Positions 40,829 to 50,137 of a DNA stretch of 64,000 nt are shown piece by piece. The notes under the pieces were generated by a model that did no database searches, had not been told where the DNA came from, and saw only the letters and a program-made list of their open reading frames with translations. The number at the start of each line of letters is the position of its first letter. The first letter of the stretch is position 1. The stretch comes from CAVHIG01 sp963636105 (GTDB taxonomy: Bacteria > Bacillota > Clostridia > Peptostreptococcales > Anaerovoracaceae): positions 11,439-75,438 of the forward strand of contig CAVHIG010000001.1 of assembly GCA_963636105.1 (NCBI GenBank), written 5' to 3'. The position numbers and the translations under genes were made by a program.

Positions 40829-42277
40829 ATGAAGGTATTATATCTTGACTGCGGAATGGGAGCTGCCGGCGATATGCTGATGGCGGCGCTTTATGAGCTT
40901 CTTGATGACAGGCAGAAGGCAGAATTTCTCTCTAAAATGAATAATATGGGGATTTCCGATCTGGATATAAAGCCTGAGCGTACGCAAAAGTGCGGCATCA
41001 CCGGTACTCATATGCAGGTTCTGATCGGAGGCGAGGAGGAAGAATCCCACGACCACCATCACGGCGAGCACTGCCATGAACATGAGCACACTCACGAGCA
41101 CGGGCATGGACATTGCCACGAGCACGGTGAGCATGAGCACTGCCACGAGCACGAGCATGAGCACTGCCACGAGCACGGACACTCGCACCACCACGCACAC
41201 TACGGGCTCTCTGACATAAACTCCGCCGTTTCCGCACTCGACATACCGGAAGCTGTCAAAGCGGATGTACTTACAGTATATAAAACCATAGCAGCAGCCG
41301 AAAGCCACGTGCACGGCGAGCCTATGGAACACATACATTTTCACGAGGTAGGCAGTCTCGACGCCATAGCTGACGTTGTGGGCGTATCTCTTCTCATGCA
41401 TATGCTTTCGCCGGATAAGGTCTTTGCGACACCGGTACATGTAGGCGCGGGTCATGTACACTGCGCACATGGGATTTTGCCTGTACCGGCGCCTGCTACA
41501 GCGCACATTTTGGAAGGCGTTCCGATCTACAGCGGCCACATTCAAGGCGAGCTTTGCACTCCTACTGGTGCCGCTCTTCTGAAGCACTTCGTGAGCAAAT
41601 TCGGAAGCATGCCTGTATTTGTCTGCGAAAAGACCGGTTATGGCATGGGAAAGAAGGATTTCGAGGCCGCAAATTGCGTAAGAGCTATGCTCGGCGTGGC
41701 AGATGAGTCCGGCGAGACAGGCAAGACAGGCGTTGCCGGCACAGCTTGCGGATCCGCGAGCTTCGAGCCAAATGGCGAGATAATAGAGCTTTCCTGCAAT
41801 TTAGACGATATGACACCTGAGGCGGCAGGCTTTGCACTCGACAAGCTGCTCGAAAGAGGCGCTGTGGACGCGTTCTATACACCTATATTTATGAAAAAGA
41901 ATCGTCCGGCCTTCAAGCTCACGGTTTTGTGCCACGAAAAAGTATTGAAGGACATTGTGGCCTGCATATTTAGAAATACCACAACGCTTGGAATAAGGCA
42001 GCATACCTGCGAGCGCTACACGCTTGACAGATCAGAATATACGGTAGACACGCCGGTTGGTAAAATAAGGATAAAGGAATCCAAGGGCTATGGCGTCACA
42101 CGTCAAAAGCCGGAATACGACGACATTGCGGCAGCAGCGGACTTTACCGGATTCTCTTTCATAGATTCTGATTTCGTTGCAAGACATAGCATTAGGACTT
42201 TTGTCGATGAATATAACGAGCTTGCCAAAGAATGTCTTGAATATCACGATGAAGAATTGGAAAAAATAATGGACTAA
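40829..42277 (+). CDS. larC: Nickel pincer cofactor biosynthesis protein LarC with His-rich insert
   Basis: LarC inserts nickel into the pincer nucleotide cofactor of lactate racemase and related enzymes (LarA family); 482 residues. The N-terminus LYLDCGMGAAGDMLMAAL is the family signature. HFHEVGSLDAIADVVG is near 170, and the CTP-binding C-terminal part has EIIELSCNLDDMTPEAAGFAL near 316. Residues 73-125 are a metal-binding insert with about 27 His and 4 Cys. In Lactobacillus larC is split by a programmed frameshift; here it is one uninterrupted frame. larA, larB and larE are not in the window. The start follows GGAG. Confidence 0.93.
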   Translation: MKVLYLDCGMGAAGDMLMAALYELLDDRQKAEFLSKMNNMGISDLDIKPERTQKCGITGTHMQVLIGGEEEESHDHHHGEHCHEHEHTHEHGHGHCHEHGEHEHCHEHEHEHCHEHGHSHHHAHYGLSDINSAVSALDIPEAVKADVLTVYKTIAAAESHVHGEPMEHIHFHEVGSLDAIADVVGVSLLMHMLSPDKVFATPVHVGAGHVHCAHGILPVPAPATAHILEGVPIYSGHIQGELCTPTGAALLKHFVSKFGSMPVFVCEKTGYGMGKKDFEAANCVRAMLGVADESGETGKTGVAGTACGSASFEPNGEIIELSCNLDDMTPEAAGFALDKLLERGAVDAFYTPIFMKKNRPAFKLTVLCHEKVLKDIVACIFRNTTTLGIRQHTCERYTLDRSEYTVDTPVGKIRIKESKGYGVTRQKPEYDDIAAAADFTGFSFIDSDFVARHSIRTFVDEYNELAKECLEYHDEELEKIMD

Positions 42278-42306
42278 CAGCTAGCAGCTAACGGCTAACA
42301 GCTAAT
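42278..42306. repeat. AGCTAAC/GGCTAAC repeat after larC
   Basis: CAGCTAGCAGCTAACGGCTAACAGCTAATC: three to four short AGCTAAC words in a row right after the larC stop, similar to other 3'-end repeats in the window. Confidence 0.5.
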
Positions 42307-42379
42307 CAAACATATTGATAATATCGACTCCTTGAGTCGTTATTATATAAACAACTTTCTCTTGATAATCTCTAAAAGC

Positions 42380-42417
42380 AAACAAGCACCGGCTCTCTCC
42401 GGTGCTTGTTTGTTTTT
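42380..42417 (+). terminator. Bidirectional terminator between larC and mfd
   Basis: A 13-bp stem AAACAAGCACCGG / CCGGTGCTTGTTT with a 6-nt loop, T-run on the plus strand (TGTTTTTAT) and a weaker one on the minus strand. Confidence 0.92.
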
Positions 42418-42438
42418 ATATACTTTATCAAATTATTG

Positions 42439-45400
42439 TTATAAGGAAGATTTTATCCTCTCCGGATTCATCATGTCCTCCAAAAGCTCGATAGTCTCCA
42501 AAAGCACATCGCGGCTGCTCACTACCCGCTTTGGAGCTGTAGCGAGATTTTTCCGAACGGTCTTTGCGGACGGCGTAAATCGCAAAAATGGCTTTACTCC
42601 GCCATGTATAAATATCCTCATGCCGTACTTTGCGGACAGAGCCGCGAGCACTCCAGGCTTCAGCACGTTTATCTCCGCAAATTCCAGCACAACCCTGCCC
42701 TCCTGCTCGTGTATCCGCGTAATGCAAAGCTTTTCGGCGAGACTTCTTATCCTCGACACCTTGATGAGCGCCGCCGTCGCCTTCGGCAGCTCCCCGAAGC
42801 GATCGATAAGCTCGTCAGTTACCTCTTCCTCATCATCAGCGTTTTCTACCGCGGCGATTTTCTTATACATCTGCAATTTCAGCACTTCATCCGCAATGTA
42901 GCTTTCCGGAATGTAGGCCGTCACAGGAAGCTCGATGGAGCTCTCTTCGTGATCAGGATTTACTATCTCACCACCGAGCGCACGCACCGCATCGTCCACA
43001 AGCTTGCAATACAGCTCGTAACCGACCATGTTCATATGCCCGGACTGCTCCGTGCCTAAGATGTTTCCGGCGCCTCTTATCTCCAGATCGCGCATAGCCA
43101 CCTTGAAGCCCGCGCCAAACTCCGTGAACTCCTTTATCGCGCGCAGCCTTTTTTCAGCCACCTCCGAAAGAGATTTGTCCTTTCTATACATCAAGTATGC
43201 GTAGGCCAGCCTGTTTGAGCGTCCCACGCGTCCGCGAAGCTGGTAGAGCTGCGAAAGCCCGTACATATCGGCATCCAGTATCAGCATGGTATTTACATTT
43301 GGAATGTCTATGCCAGACTCTATGATGGTCGTAGCGATGAGCACATTGGTCTCGCCCTCTACAAAGCCCATCATCACATCCTCGAGCGTGCCCTCGTTCA
43401 TCTGCCCGTGCCCGATTGCGATCTTTGCCTCCGGCACCAGCCTTTCTATCATCGCAGCGACAGCATGTATACCGCGTACCCTGTTGTAAACGACGTAGAC
43501 CTGCCCGCCGCGGCCGAGTTCGCGCTCAATGGCCTCTTTTATCATCAATTCATCCTGCTCCATCACATAGGTCTGCACCGGATAGCGCTCCTCCGGCGGT
43601 TCCTCGATAAGGCTCATATCCTTTATGCCGAGAAGTGACATATGCAGCGTCCGCGGTATAGGAGTAGCAGAAAGTGTCAGCACATCCACATTTTCCCGAA
43701 GCCTCTTTATCGCTTCCTTGTGCTGGACTCCAAAGCGCTGCTCCTCATCTATGACGAGAAGCCCCAGATCCTTGAATTTCACATCTTTTGAGAGGATTCT
43801 ATGCGTCCCTATGAGAAGGTCCACGCTGCCCTTTGAAATTCCGTCGAGCAGAAATTCCTGCTGCTTTTCACTGCGGAATCTCGAAAGCATACCCACTGTG
43901 CACGGAAATCTCTCAAAGCGCTCCTTGAGCGTATAGTAGTGCTGATTCGCGAGCAAGGTCGTAGGCACGAGCACAGCCGCCTGCTTTCCGTCCGCGATGC
44001 ATTTAAACATCGCCCGCGCCGCAACCTCCGTCTTTCCAAAGCCCACATCGCCGCAAAGCAGCCTGTCCATAGGCTCCGGCTTTTCCATGTCCTTTTTTAT
44101 CTCCTCAATGCAGCGCAGCTGGTCGTCCGTCTCGCTGTATGGAAAGCTGTCCTCAAATTCCTTTTGCCATATCGTATCCGGCCCGAAGGCATGACCCGGC
44201 GTCACCTTACGCCTTGCCGAAAGCTCAAGTAATTCCTTTGCCATGCTCGCAATCGCCGCCTTTGCCTTCGCCTTGGTCTTCTTCCACTCGCCGCCGGAAA
44301 GCTTATTCAGCTTCGGCGCCGCGCCCTCCGCGCCTACGTATTTCTGAATCAGATCCATCTGCTCCACAGGTACGTAGAGCATGTCCTCGCCGGCGTATTT
44401 TATTTTCAGATAATCCTTCTTGACATTCTGGATGCTGACCTGCTCAATTCCAAGGAATTTTCCGATTCCGTGATTCTCATGCACCACGTAGTCGCCCTTT
44501 TTCATGTCCGAGAAACTGCGTATCGCCTGCCCGCTGCGCTTTTTCTTCTTTTTCCGGCCGTTTCCCGAGAGCTTCTGCCCTGTAAAAATGTCCGCGTCGC
44601 TTATATAGCAAAGCTTTTTTTCAGGGAATTCCACTCCGCTTGTGAGACTGCCCTCACGCAGCTCCACTCTTCCGGAAAGCTCCTCTCTTTCCAGAAAATC
44701 GCGCATATTTTCCAGCCGCTCTGCCGTAGCGCAGGCTATGCAGATCTTATATCCGGACTTTATATAATTTTTCAGCTCACTTGCCAAAAAATCCATCCTG
44801 CCGTTGAACACAGGTGTCTGCTTGCTCACGATGTTTTGCAAGCCGTCGAGATGCTCGATATCGGCAAGCTTCTTTTTAAATGGCGTAAAGATATAGATGT
44901 CGCGAGCATTCTCGCAAGACCGGGCAGCAGCACTGCCGGATTCGGCTGGCTTGGAATCACCGGCAAGGGATTTGTAAATTTTTACAAAATCTTCCTTGCC
45001 GGTGATTATTTCCAAATCGCGCGGCACTGCCAGACCCTTTTCGACAAGCAGCTCAAAGTCGTCGGCAAGCTCCCTGCTTCTGACTTCAAGGATCTCGTCT
45101 ATACGATCAGGGTCATCTACCATAATCAGGGCATCATCCCTAAGATAATCCCATAAATATTCCGTGTCCTTGTAAAAATAGTGTACAAAATTCTCAAGAA
45201 GCTGAAGATTTATGGCATTTTCCGCAAATTCCGTGAGCATTCCCCGGCGTTTTTTGAGATTTTCTATTCTTTCGAGCAGCCTTTGCAGAGCGGAGGCTTT
45301 CTTTTGCTCGGGCGCGCGCGAGGCTTGTTTTTCCAGTTTTGCAATATATTTGCTGTACTCTTTATATATGCCATCTGCCGCAGCCTTGAAAAGCGCTTCA

Positions 45401-46026
45401 TCCCTTATAAGCTGCTGCGCCGGATAAATTTCTATGCTCTTTAGGCTTTCCAGTGTGCGCTGGGTGTCGAGGTCAAAGCACCTCACGGAATCCACCTCTG
45501 TGTCAAATAGCTCCACTCTGTATGGCTGCGACGCGTCCGGTGTAAAGATATCTATAATTCCGCCGCGTATGCTATATTCGCCTCGCGCCTCTACAAGGCC
45601 TACCCTTTCATAGCCCATGGCAGAGAGGCTTTCGCGCAGATTTTCTATGTCTACATCAGCGCCCATTTCAAGCTTTATAGACTTTTCCTCAAAAATGGAA
45701 TGAGGCAGGATTTTCTTTACGGCCGCGCTCACCGGCGCGATTACTATGCAATCCTCGCCGCTGCGAAGGGCCTTGAGTGCCGCAAGTCTTTGAAAAAGCT
45801 CATCTCTGTTTTTTGCTTCATAGGCTATGAGCAGCTCGTTTTCCTCGGGCATGACGTAGATATTCTTTTGTACAAAAAAAGACAGGTCCGCGGCGAGCCT
45901 TTTCGCCCTTATGGCTGATGAGACTATTATTAAGCCGCGGACATCCTTTCCTTCTTCTTTTTCCATATATGAAATTATAGGCGCTATCCTGGTTTCGGAC
46001 GCGCCGCAAATATTTATTATGCCCAT
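42439..46026 (-). CDS. mfd: Transcription-repair coupling factor
   Basis: Mfd removes RNA polymerase stalled at lesions and recruits UvrA; 1195 residues, a normal length. The N-terminal UvrB-homology module includes YSIRGGIIDIFTPD. The RNA polymerase-interacting domain (about 510-570) has GDYVVHENHGIGKFLG. The RecG-like translocase has MDRLLCGDVGFGKTEVAARA (Walker A) and LGLLVIDEEQRFGVQHKE (DEEQ box). LSATPIPRTLHMSLLGIKDMS and QLRGRVGRS follow, with a C-terminal TRCF domain. A short low-complexity insert (SGSAAARSCEN) lies near residue 370. It starts one base after the pth stop. Confidence 0.97.
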   Translation of the reverse strand: MGIINICGASETRIAPIISYMEKEEGKDVRGLIIVSSAIRAKRLAADLSFFVQKNIYVMPEENELLIAYEAKNRDELFQRLAALKALRSGEDCIVIAPVSAAVKKILPHSIFEEKSIKLEMGADVDIENLRESLSAMGYERVGLVEARGEYSIRGGIIDIFTPDASQPYRVELFDTEVDSVRCFDLDTQRTLESLKSIEIYPAQQLIRDEALFKAAADGIYKEYSKYIAKLEKQASRAPEQKKASALQRLLERIENLKKRRGMLTEFAENAINLQLLENFVHYFYKDTEYLWDYLRDDALIMVDDPDRIDEILEVRSRELADDFELLVEKGLAVPRDLEIITGKEDFVKIYKSLAGDSKPAESGSAAARSCENARDIYIFTPFKKKLADIEHLDGLQNIVSKQTPVFNGRMDFLASELKNYIKSGYKICIACATAERLENMRDFLEREELSGRVELREGSLTSGVEFPEKKLCYISDADIFTGQKLSGNGRKKKKKRSGQAIRSFSDMKKGDYVVHENHGIGKFLGIEQVSIQNVKKDYLKIKYAGEDMLYVPVEQMDLIQKYVGAEGAAPKLNKLSGGEWKKTKAKAKAAIASMAKELLELSARRKVTPGHAFGPDTIWQKEFEDSFPYSETDDQLRCIEEIKKDMEKPEPMDRLLCGDVGFGKTEVAARAMFKCIADGKQAAVLVPTTLLANQHYYTLKERFERFPCTVGMLSRFRSEKQQEFLLDGISKGSVDLLIGTHRILSKDVKFKDLGLLVIDEEQRFGVQHKEAIKRLRENVDVLTLSATPIPRTLHMSLLGIKDMSLIEEPPEERYPVQTYVMEQDELMIKEAIERELGRGGQVYVVYNRVRGIHAVAAMIERLVPEAKIAIGHGQMNEGTLEDVMMGFVEGETNVLIATTIIESGIDIPNVNTMLILDADMYGLSQLYQLRGRVGRSNRLAYAYLMYRKDKSLSEVAEKRLRAIKEFTEFGAGFKVAMRDLEIRGAGNILGTEQSGHMNMVGYELYCKLVDDAVRALGGEIVNPDHEESSIELPVTAYIPESYIADEVLKLQMYKKIAAVENADDEEEVTDELIDRFGELPKATAALIKVSRIRSLAEKLCITRIHEQEGRVVLEFAEINVLKPGVLAALSAKYGMRIFIHGGVKPFLRFTPSAKTVRKNLATAPKRVVSSRDVLLETIELLEDMMNPERIKSSL

Positions 46027-46027
46027 A

Positions 46028-46681
46028 TTATGCCTTTTCCGCCGGCTTATCAGCTGCCTTCTCAGCCGGCTTATCAGCTGCCTTCTCAGCCGGCTTATCA
46101 GCTGCTTCCTCCGCCGGCTTCTTTTTCTGGTTGTAGCGATTCATGGCCAGATCTATGTTTTCAGATAAAATACACTCCACAGCCTCCGCCGCGTGTGTCA
46201 CGGCTTCTTCAATGAGCGCTTTCTCGTCCTTCTTTATGCCGCCTGTCACGAAGTCCTTCCAGTCCTGCTTTCCGGCCTTTCCTATACCTATGCGTATGCG
46301 CGGAAAGCTGTCGTCCTGCAAATCGTATATCACCGATTTCATCCCGTTGTGCGAGCCGGCGCTTCCTTTTTTGCGCACGCGAATGCTGCCTACAGCCGTA
46401 TCCAGGTCATCATAGATCACAAGGAGGTCTTCCATGTCCACTTTGTAGTAGGCCATTACCTCGCGCACCGATTGGCCGGAGAGATTCATGTACGTCTGCG
46501 GTTTTACAAGCAAGACCTTATGGCCGAAGATTTGTCCTTCCCCGACCAAGGCCTTGAATTTTATTTTGTTTACATTTATGCTATGTCTTTCGGCCAGCAA
46601 GTCCACAGTAAGAAAGCCCATGTTGTGACGGGTATTTTCATACTTCTTCCCGGGATTCCCCAGCCCAACTATTATCTTCAC
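46028..46681 (-). CDS. pth: Peptidyl-tRNA hydrolase with a repeated Lys/Ala/Pro tail
   Basis: Releases tRNA from peptidyl-tRNA; 217 residues. IVGLGNPGKKYENTRHNMGF holds the conserved Asn and catalytic His near residues 9-21. VKPQTYMNLSGQSV is near 60, and DDLDTAVGSIRVRKKGSAGSHNGMKS near 92-117. The normal protein ends near residue 185. The extra tail is three to four copies of the octapeptide PAEKAADK from 24-bp tandem repeats (46035-46110). The tail resembles histone H1-like or cell-wall linkers and has no known role in Pth. Confidence 0.95.
   Translation of the reverse strand: MKIIVGLGNPGKKYENTRHNMGFLTVDLLAERHSINVNKIKFKALVGEGQIFGHKVLLVKPQTYMNLSGQSVREVMAYYKVDMEDLLVIYDDLDTAVGSIRVRKKGSAGSHNGMKSVIYDLQDDSFPRIRIGIGKAGKQDWKDFVTGGIKKDEKALIEEAVTHAAEAVECILSENIDLAMNRYNQKKKPAEEAADKPAEKAADKPAEKAADKPAEKA
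46035..46118. repeat. 24-bp tandem repeats in the pth 3' end
   Basis: Units of CAGCCGGCTTATCAGCTGCC plus four bases repeat every 24 bp, three clear copies and degenerate edges, encoding PAEKAADK. Confidence 0.9.
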
Positions 46682-46758
46682 TATTCCAATATCCTTTTAT
46701 ATTCCGGTATATCTACCCGCCATTGCTTCAAAGCGCAAAGGGAGTCATTTGCGCTCGC

Positions 46759-47709
46759 CTAGTCAAACAGCTTGCTTACTGAGTCGTTGTCGTGAATTCT
46801 AATCATTGCCTCTGCAAAGAGCGGCGCAACAGACAGCACCTTAATCTTGTCTATGCACTTTTCCTGCGGAATAGGCATAGTATTCAAAAGAATCATTTCC
46901 TTGATAGCCGACTTTTCGATTCTCTCAATAGCAGGGCCTGACAAAATCGGATGAGTAGCACATGCGTATACTTCCTTTGCACCCAGCTCCGCAAGCGCAT
47001 TTGCGGCATTTGTAATAGTGCCGGCGGTATCTACCATGTCATCTACGAGTACACAGGTCTTGCCATCGATATCTCCGATTATGTTCATAATCTCGCTCTT
47101 GTTTGGCTCAGGACGTCTCTTATCTACGATAGCGATAGGAGCGTGTATAGGCTCTGCCATAGCTCTCGCTCTTACTACGCTGCCGTGATCCGGTGATACG
47201 ATTACGATGTTGTCCAGATTCTTCTCAGCGATATGCTGTGCAAGCACAGGCACTCCAAGAAGATGATCTACAGGAATGTTGAAATATCCCTGAATCTGGG
47301 AAGCGTGCAAATCCATGGAGATCACTCTGTCGGCACCGGCAGCAGTGATAAGATCAGCTACAAGCTTTGCTGTGATTGGATCTCTTGCCTTTGCCTTTCT
47401 GTCCTGCCTTGCATATCCATAATAAGGCACTACTGCGTTGATTCTGCCCGCTGATGCTCTCTTCATAGCATCGATCATAATGAGCAGCTCCATAAGATTG
47501 TCATTTACCGGAGCACAGGTAGGCTGCACGATGTAGCAATCCACACCTCTTACCATCTCCTCGAGGTTTACGCTCACCTCACCGTCGCTAAACTTTCCGA
47601 CCTTTGCTTTTCCCAGCGGCTTGCCCATAATCTTCGCAATTTCCGCCGCAAGCTCCGGATGAGCATTACCTGTAAAAATTTTGTAGTCTGCAAATGCACC
47701 GTTTTTCAT
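46759..47709 (-). CDS. prs: Ribose-phosphate pyrophosphokinase
   Basis: Makes PRPP from ribose 5-phosphate and ATP for nucleotide, His and Trp synthesis; 316 residues. [14 protein letters not shown] and [11 protein letters not shown] are near the N-terminus. [20 protein letters not shown] is the flexible-loop region, [11 protein letters not shown] holds the metal ligand, and the PRPP motif is [18 protein letters not shown] near 216. It lies between glmU and pth in the conserved Firmicutes order. Confidence 0.97.
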   Translation of the reverse strand: MKNGAFADYKIFTGNAHPELAAEIAKIMGKPLGKAKVGKFSDGEVSVNLEEMVRGVDCYIVQPTCAPVNDNLMELLIMIDAMKRASAGRINAVVPYYGYARQDRKAKARDPITAKLVADLITAAGADRVISMDLHASQIQGYFNIPVDHLLGVPVLAQHIAEKNLDNIVIVSPDHGSVVRARAMAEPIHAPIAIVDKRRPEPNKSEIMNIIGDIDGKTCVLVDDMVDTAGTITNAANALAELGAKEVYACATHPILSGPAIERIEKSAIKEMILLNTMPIPQEKCIDKIKVLSVAPLFAEAMIRIHDNDSVSKLFD

Positions 47710-47724
47710 TTGTTTAAAACACCT

Positions 47725-48438
47725 CTACCTTTCGCTTTTTTCGCTTTTCTTTTTGAGTAGACCTCTCTTTTCAACCCAGCCGTCTATGACGCGTTCTCTC
47801 GCACGAGCCACATAAAGCGCGCCTTCGGGCACATTCTTTGTCACTGTGCTCCCCGCCGCGATATACGTCCCGTCCGCAACCGTCACAGGCGATACCAGAT
47901 TTACATTGCAGCCGATAAATGAGCCATCGCCCACCGTGCTGCGATGCTTGTGTGAGCCGTCGTAGTTTACAAATACAACTCCGCAACCTATATTGACATC
48001 GCGTCCCACGTCGGAATCTCCGATATATGTAAGATGCGACGCCTTTGAACCGTCACCAAGCGACGAGTTCTTGACCTCGACAAAATCACCGACTCTGCAG
48101 TGATTTCCAATCTTTGAAGCCGGCCTCAGATATGCAAACGGTCCAACCGTAGTCTCCTCACCGACCTCGCTTTCCAAAATCACAGAGCTTTGAATCTGCG
48201 TCCCCGCGCCTATGGTCGAATCCTTTATGCGGGTATTCTGACCGATAGAGCAATTTTCACCGATTATGGTCTTGCCCTCCAGCGTCACGCAAGGCCCTAT
48301 CACGCTGCCGCGCCCGATGATTACGTCCTCGCCGATGTAGGCAGCCTCAAGGTCTACAAATTCCACTCCGTTTTCCATATGCTTAAGATTTATCTCAAGC
48401 CTTTTCTTTTTCAAAGCTTCGTATTCTTCTATATTCAT
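47725..48438 (-). CDS. glmU: Stand-alone GlmU C-terminal (glucosamine-1-phosphate acetyltransferase) domain
   Basis: About 237 residues of left-handed beta-helix hexapeptide repeats ([20 protein letters not shown] and following), matching only the acetyltransferase half of GlmU. Active-site residues are conserved: the [11 protein letters not shown]rg, [11 protein letters not shown]ys, [11 protein letters not shown] catalytic His, and [11 protein letters not shown]yr/Lys. The usual N-terminal uridylyltransferase half (about 230 residues) is absent, and no frame encoding it lies between this gene and murC. The ATG at 48438 is preferred; the longer TTG frame overlaps murC. A separate uridylyltransferase is predicted elsewhere. 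Position before prs supports glmU ancestry. Confidence 0.85.
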   Translation of the reverse strand: MNIEEYEALKKKRLEINLKHMENGVEFVDLEAAYIGEDVIIGRGSVIGPCVTLEGKTIIGENCSIGQNTRIKDSTIGAGTQIQSSVILESEVGEETTVGPFAYLRPASKIGNHCRVGDFVEVKNSSLGDGSKASHLTYIGDSDVGRDVNIGCGVVFVNYDGSHKHRSTVGDGSFIGCNVNLVSPVTVADGTYIAAGSTVTKNVPEGALYVARARERVIDGWVEKRGLLKKKSEKSER

Positions 48439-48473
48439 CCTGATTTTCCTTTTTCTCCCGAAATTTACTATTT

Positions 48474-49871
48474 TTACTTTTCCCAATCCTTTTCCATGAT
48501 GATGTCGCCTACTTTGTAGATGTCGCCGGCGCCCATCGTAATCACCACGTCGCCGTCCTCCGCGTGCTCCTTGACAAACTTCGCTATTTCCTCGAAGGTC
48601 GGCAGATAGTAAGCGTTTTGGGTCGGATGCTTTTTCTTGATCGCCTCCACAAGCTCGCTGGAGCTTACTTTGTAGATGTTCTTTTCGCGAGCCGCGTAGA
48701 TGTCTGCCATGACCACAAAGTCCGCATCAGAAAACGCGTCCGCAAATGCGTCAAATAGGGCTATCGTCCTCGTGTAGGTGTGCGGCTGGAAAAGGCACCA
48801 GATTTTTTTGTGCGGCAGCATCTTGGCAGCTGCGAGCGTCGCCTTTATCTCAGTCGGATGGTGGGCATAGTCGTCCACGAGCGTAATATTGTCCTTTGTG
48901 AGGCCTATTATGTCGAAGCGTCTCTCTGTGCCGGTGAAGGCCTCGAGAGTTTCGGCTATCACCTCCGGGCTTACTCCAAGCTCATAGCAGCACGCAAAAG
49001 CAGCCAGGGCGTTCAAAATATTGTGCTCGCCCGGCACTGCCAGCTGGATGCTGCAAAGCACCTGTCCCTTATGATTTACGTCAAATTTCGGCATACCTGC
49101 CTGATTGAAGGTTATATTTGAAATGTAGTAATTGCAGCCTTCATTGAAGCCAAAGGTTATGATATCGCTGCAATCTCTTACTGCGCTCTTTACAAAGGCG
49201 TTTGCGTCATAGGCTATGAGCTTGCCGTCCTTTGGTACAAGACCCGCAAAGGTATGGAAGGAGCTTACGATGTGCTCTATATTTTTGAAATAATCGAGAT
49301 GATCCGAATCTATATTGAGTATGAGCTCAATTTTCGGTCTGAGTGAGAGGAAGCTGTCCATGTACTCGCAGGCCTCCGTCACAAAGTAGGAGCTGTCGCC
49401 GACCTCGCAGTTTCCGCAAATCTCCTTGAGATTTCCCCCGACGAGGATTGTAGGCTTTTTGCCCGCGTTTCTTAAGATGAGGGACACCATGGAAGTCGTG
49501 GTAGTCTTGCCATGCGTGCCTGAAATCGCGATGCTGTTTTCGTATTGCGACATCAGAAGGCCCAGAAGTTCAGCTCGCGTAGCTGTAGGTATGCCAAGCT
49601 CCGCGGCGCGTACAAGCTCCGGGTTGTCCTGGGAAACGGCGGCGGAATATACTACCAGATCCGCGCCCTCTACGTTTTTTGCTCTGTGTCCGAGGAAGAT
49701 GTGGGCGCCGCTTGCGATGAGCTTGTCCACCATGTCGCTTTCATTCATGTCAGAGCCGGTCACCGTATAGCCTCTGTCGAGCAGAATCTCCGCTATCGCG
49801 GAGAGACCTATGCCTCCGATTCCTATACAGTGCACCTGTTTTATATGTTCAAAGTCCGACAATTCTATCAA
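48474..49871 (-). CDS. murC: UDP-N-acetylmuramate--L-alanine ligase
   Basis: Adds L-Ala to UDP-MurNAc in cytoplasmic peptidoglycan synthesis; 465 residues. [17 protein letters not shown] (nucleotide fold) is near residue 14. The ATP P-loop [13 protein letters not shown] is near 115, [12 protein letters not shown] near 185, and [14 protein letters not shown] near 340. It starts at a TTG (49871) with GGAGG 8 nt upstream; ATG alternatives are absent. It leads the murC-glmU-prs-pth-mfd run and is divergent from purR. Confidence 0.96.
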   Translation of the reverse strand: MIELSDFEHIKQVHCIGIGGIGLSAIAEILLDRGYTVTGSDMNESDMVDKLIASGAHIFLGHRAKNVEGADLVVYSAAVSQDNPELVRAAELGIPTATRAELLGLLMSQYENSIAISGTHGKTTTTSMVSLILRNAGKKPTILVGGNLKEICGNCEVGDSSYFVTEACEYMDSFLSLRPKIELILNIDSDHLDYFKNIEHIVSSFHTFAGLVPKDGKLIAYDANAFVKSAVRDCSDIITFGFNEGCNYYISNITFNQAGMPKFDVNHKGQVLCSIQLAVPGEHNILNALAAFACCYELGVSPEVIAETLEAFTGTERRFDIIGLTKDNITLVDDYAHHPTEIKATLAAAKMLPHKKIWCLFQPHTYTRTIALFDAFADAFSDADFVVMADIYAAREKNIYKVSSSELVEAIKKKHPTQNAYYLPTFEEIAKFVKEHAEDGDVVITMGAGDIYKVGDIIMEKDWEK

Positions 49872-49920
49872 TGTCTATACCTCCGATAAATTCGTAAAAT
49901 GTCCGAATGCACATACGTCC

Positions 49921-49956
49921 AAGGACATTCATAAGGACATTCATAAAGACATTTTA
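49921..49956. promoter_or_regulatory. Three 12-bp direct repeats between murC and purR
   Basis: AAGGACATTCAT twice and AAAGACATTTTA once, head to tail, about 50-85 nt upstream of the murC start and just left of the purR promoter. A related AATGTCCGAATG lies at about 49898. Spacing of about one helical turn suggests cooperative binding of a regulator, possibly PurR (its boxes contain CCGAA). Confidence 0.5.
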
Positions 49957-49985
49957 CCACATTTTATCAAAAAAATGCGATATAA

Positions 49986-50014
49986 TTGACAAAAAAATAT
50001 AATTCGTATATAAT
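49986..50014 (+). promoter_or_regulatory. purR promoter (perfect consensus)
   Basis: TTGACA (49986-49991), 17-nt spacer, TATAAT (50009-50014), overlapping an 11-bp direct repeat ATAATTCGTAT. Confidence 0.85.
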
Positions 50015-50137
50015 TCGTATATTAGTTGGAATTTTAGATTTTAAGTTCGGCATATTACGGATAATCGCAACGATTACTTTGTGCTTTACCCGTTCTTTGC
50101 CTCGTATTGATTTTGATTTAAGGAAAGGCTTTCAATC

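Noticed and set aside
40829..42277. Programmed frameshift splitting larC
   Set aside because: The frame is open from start to end and covers both LarC parts.
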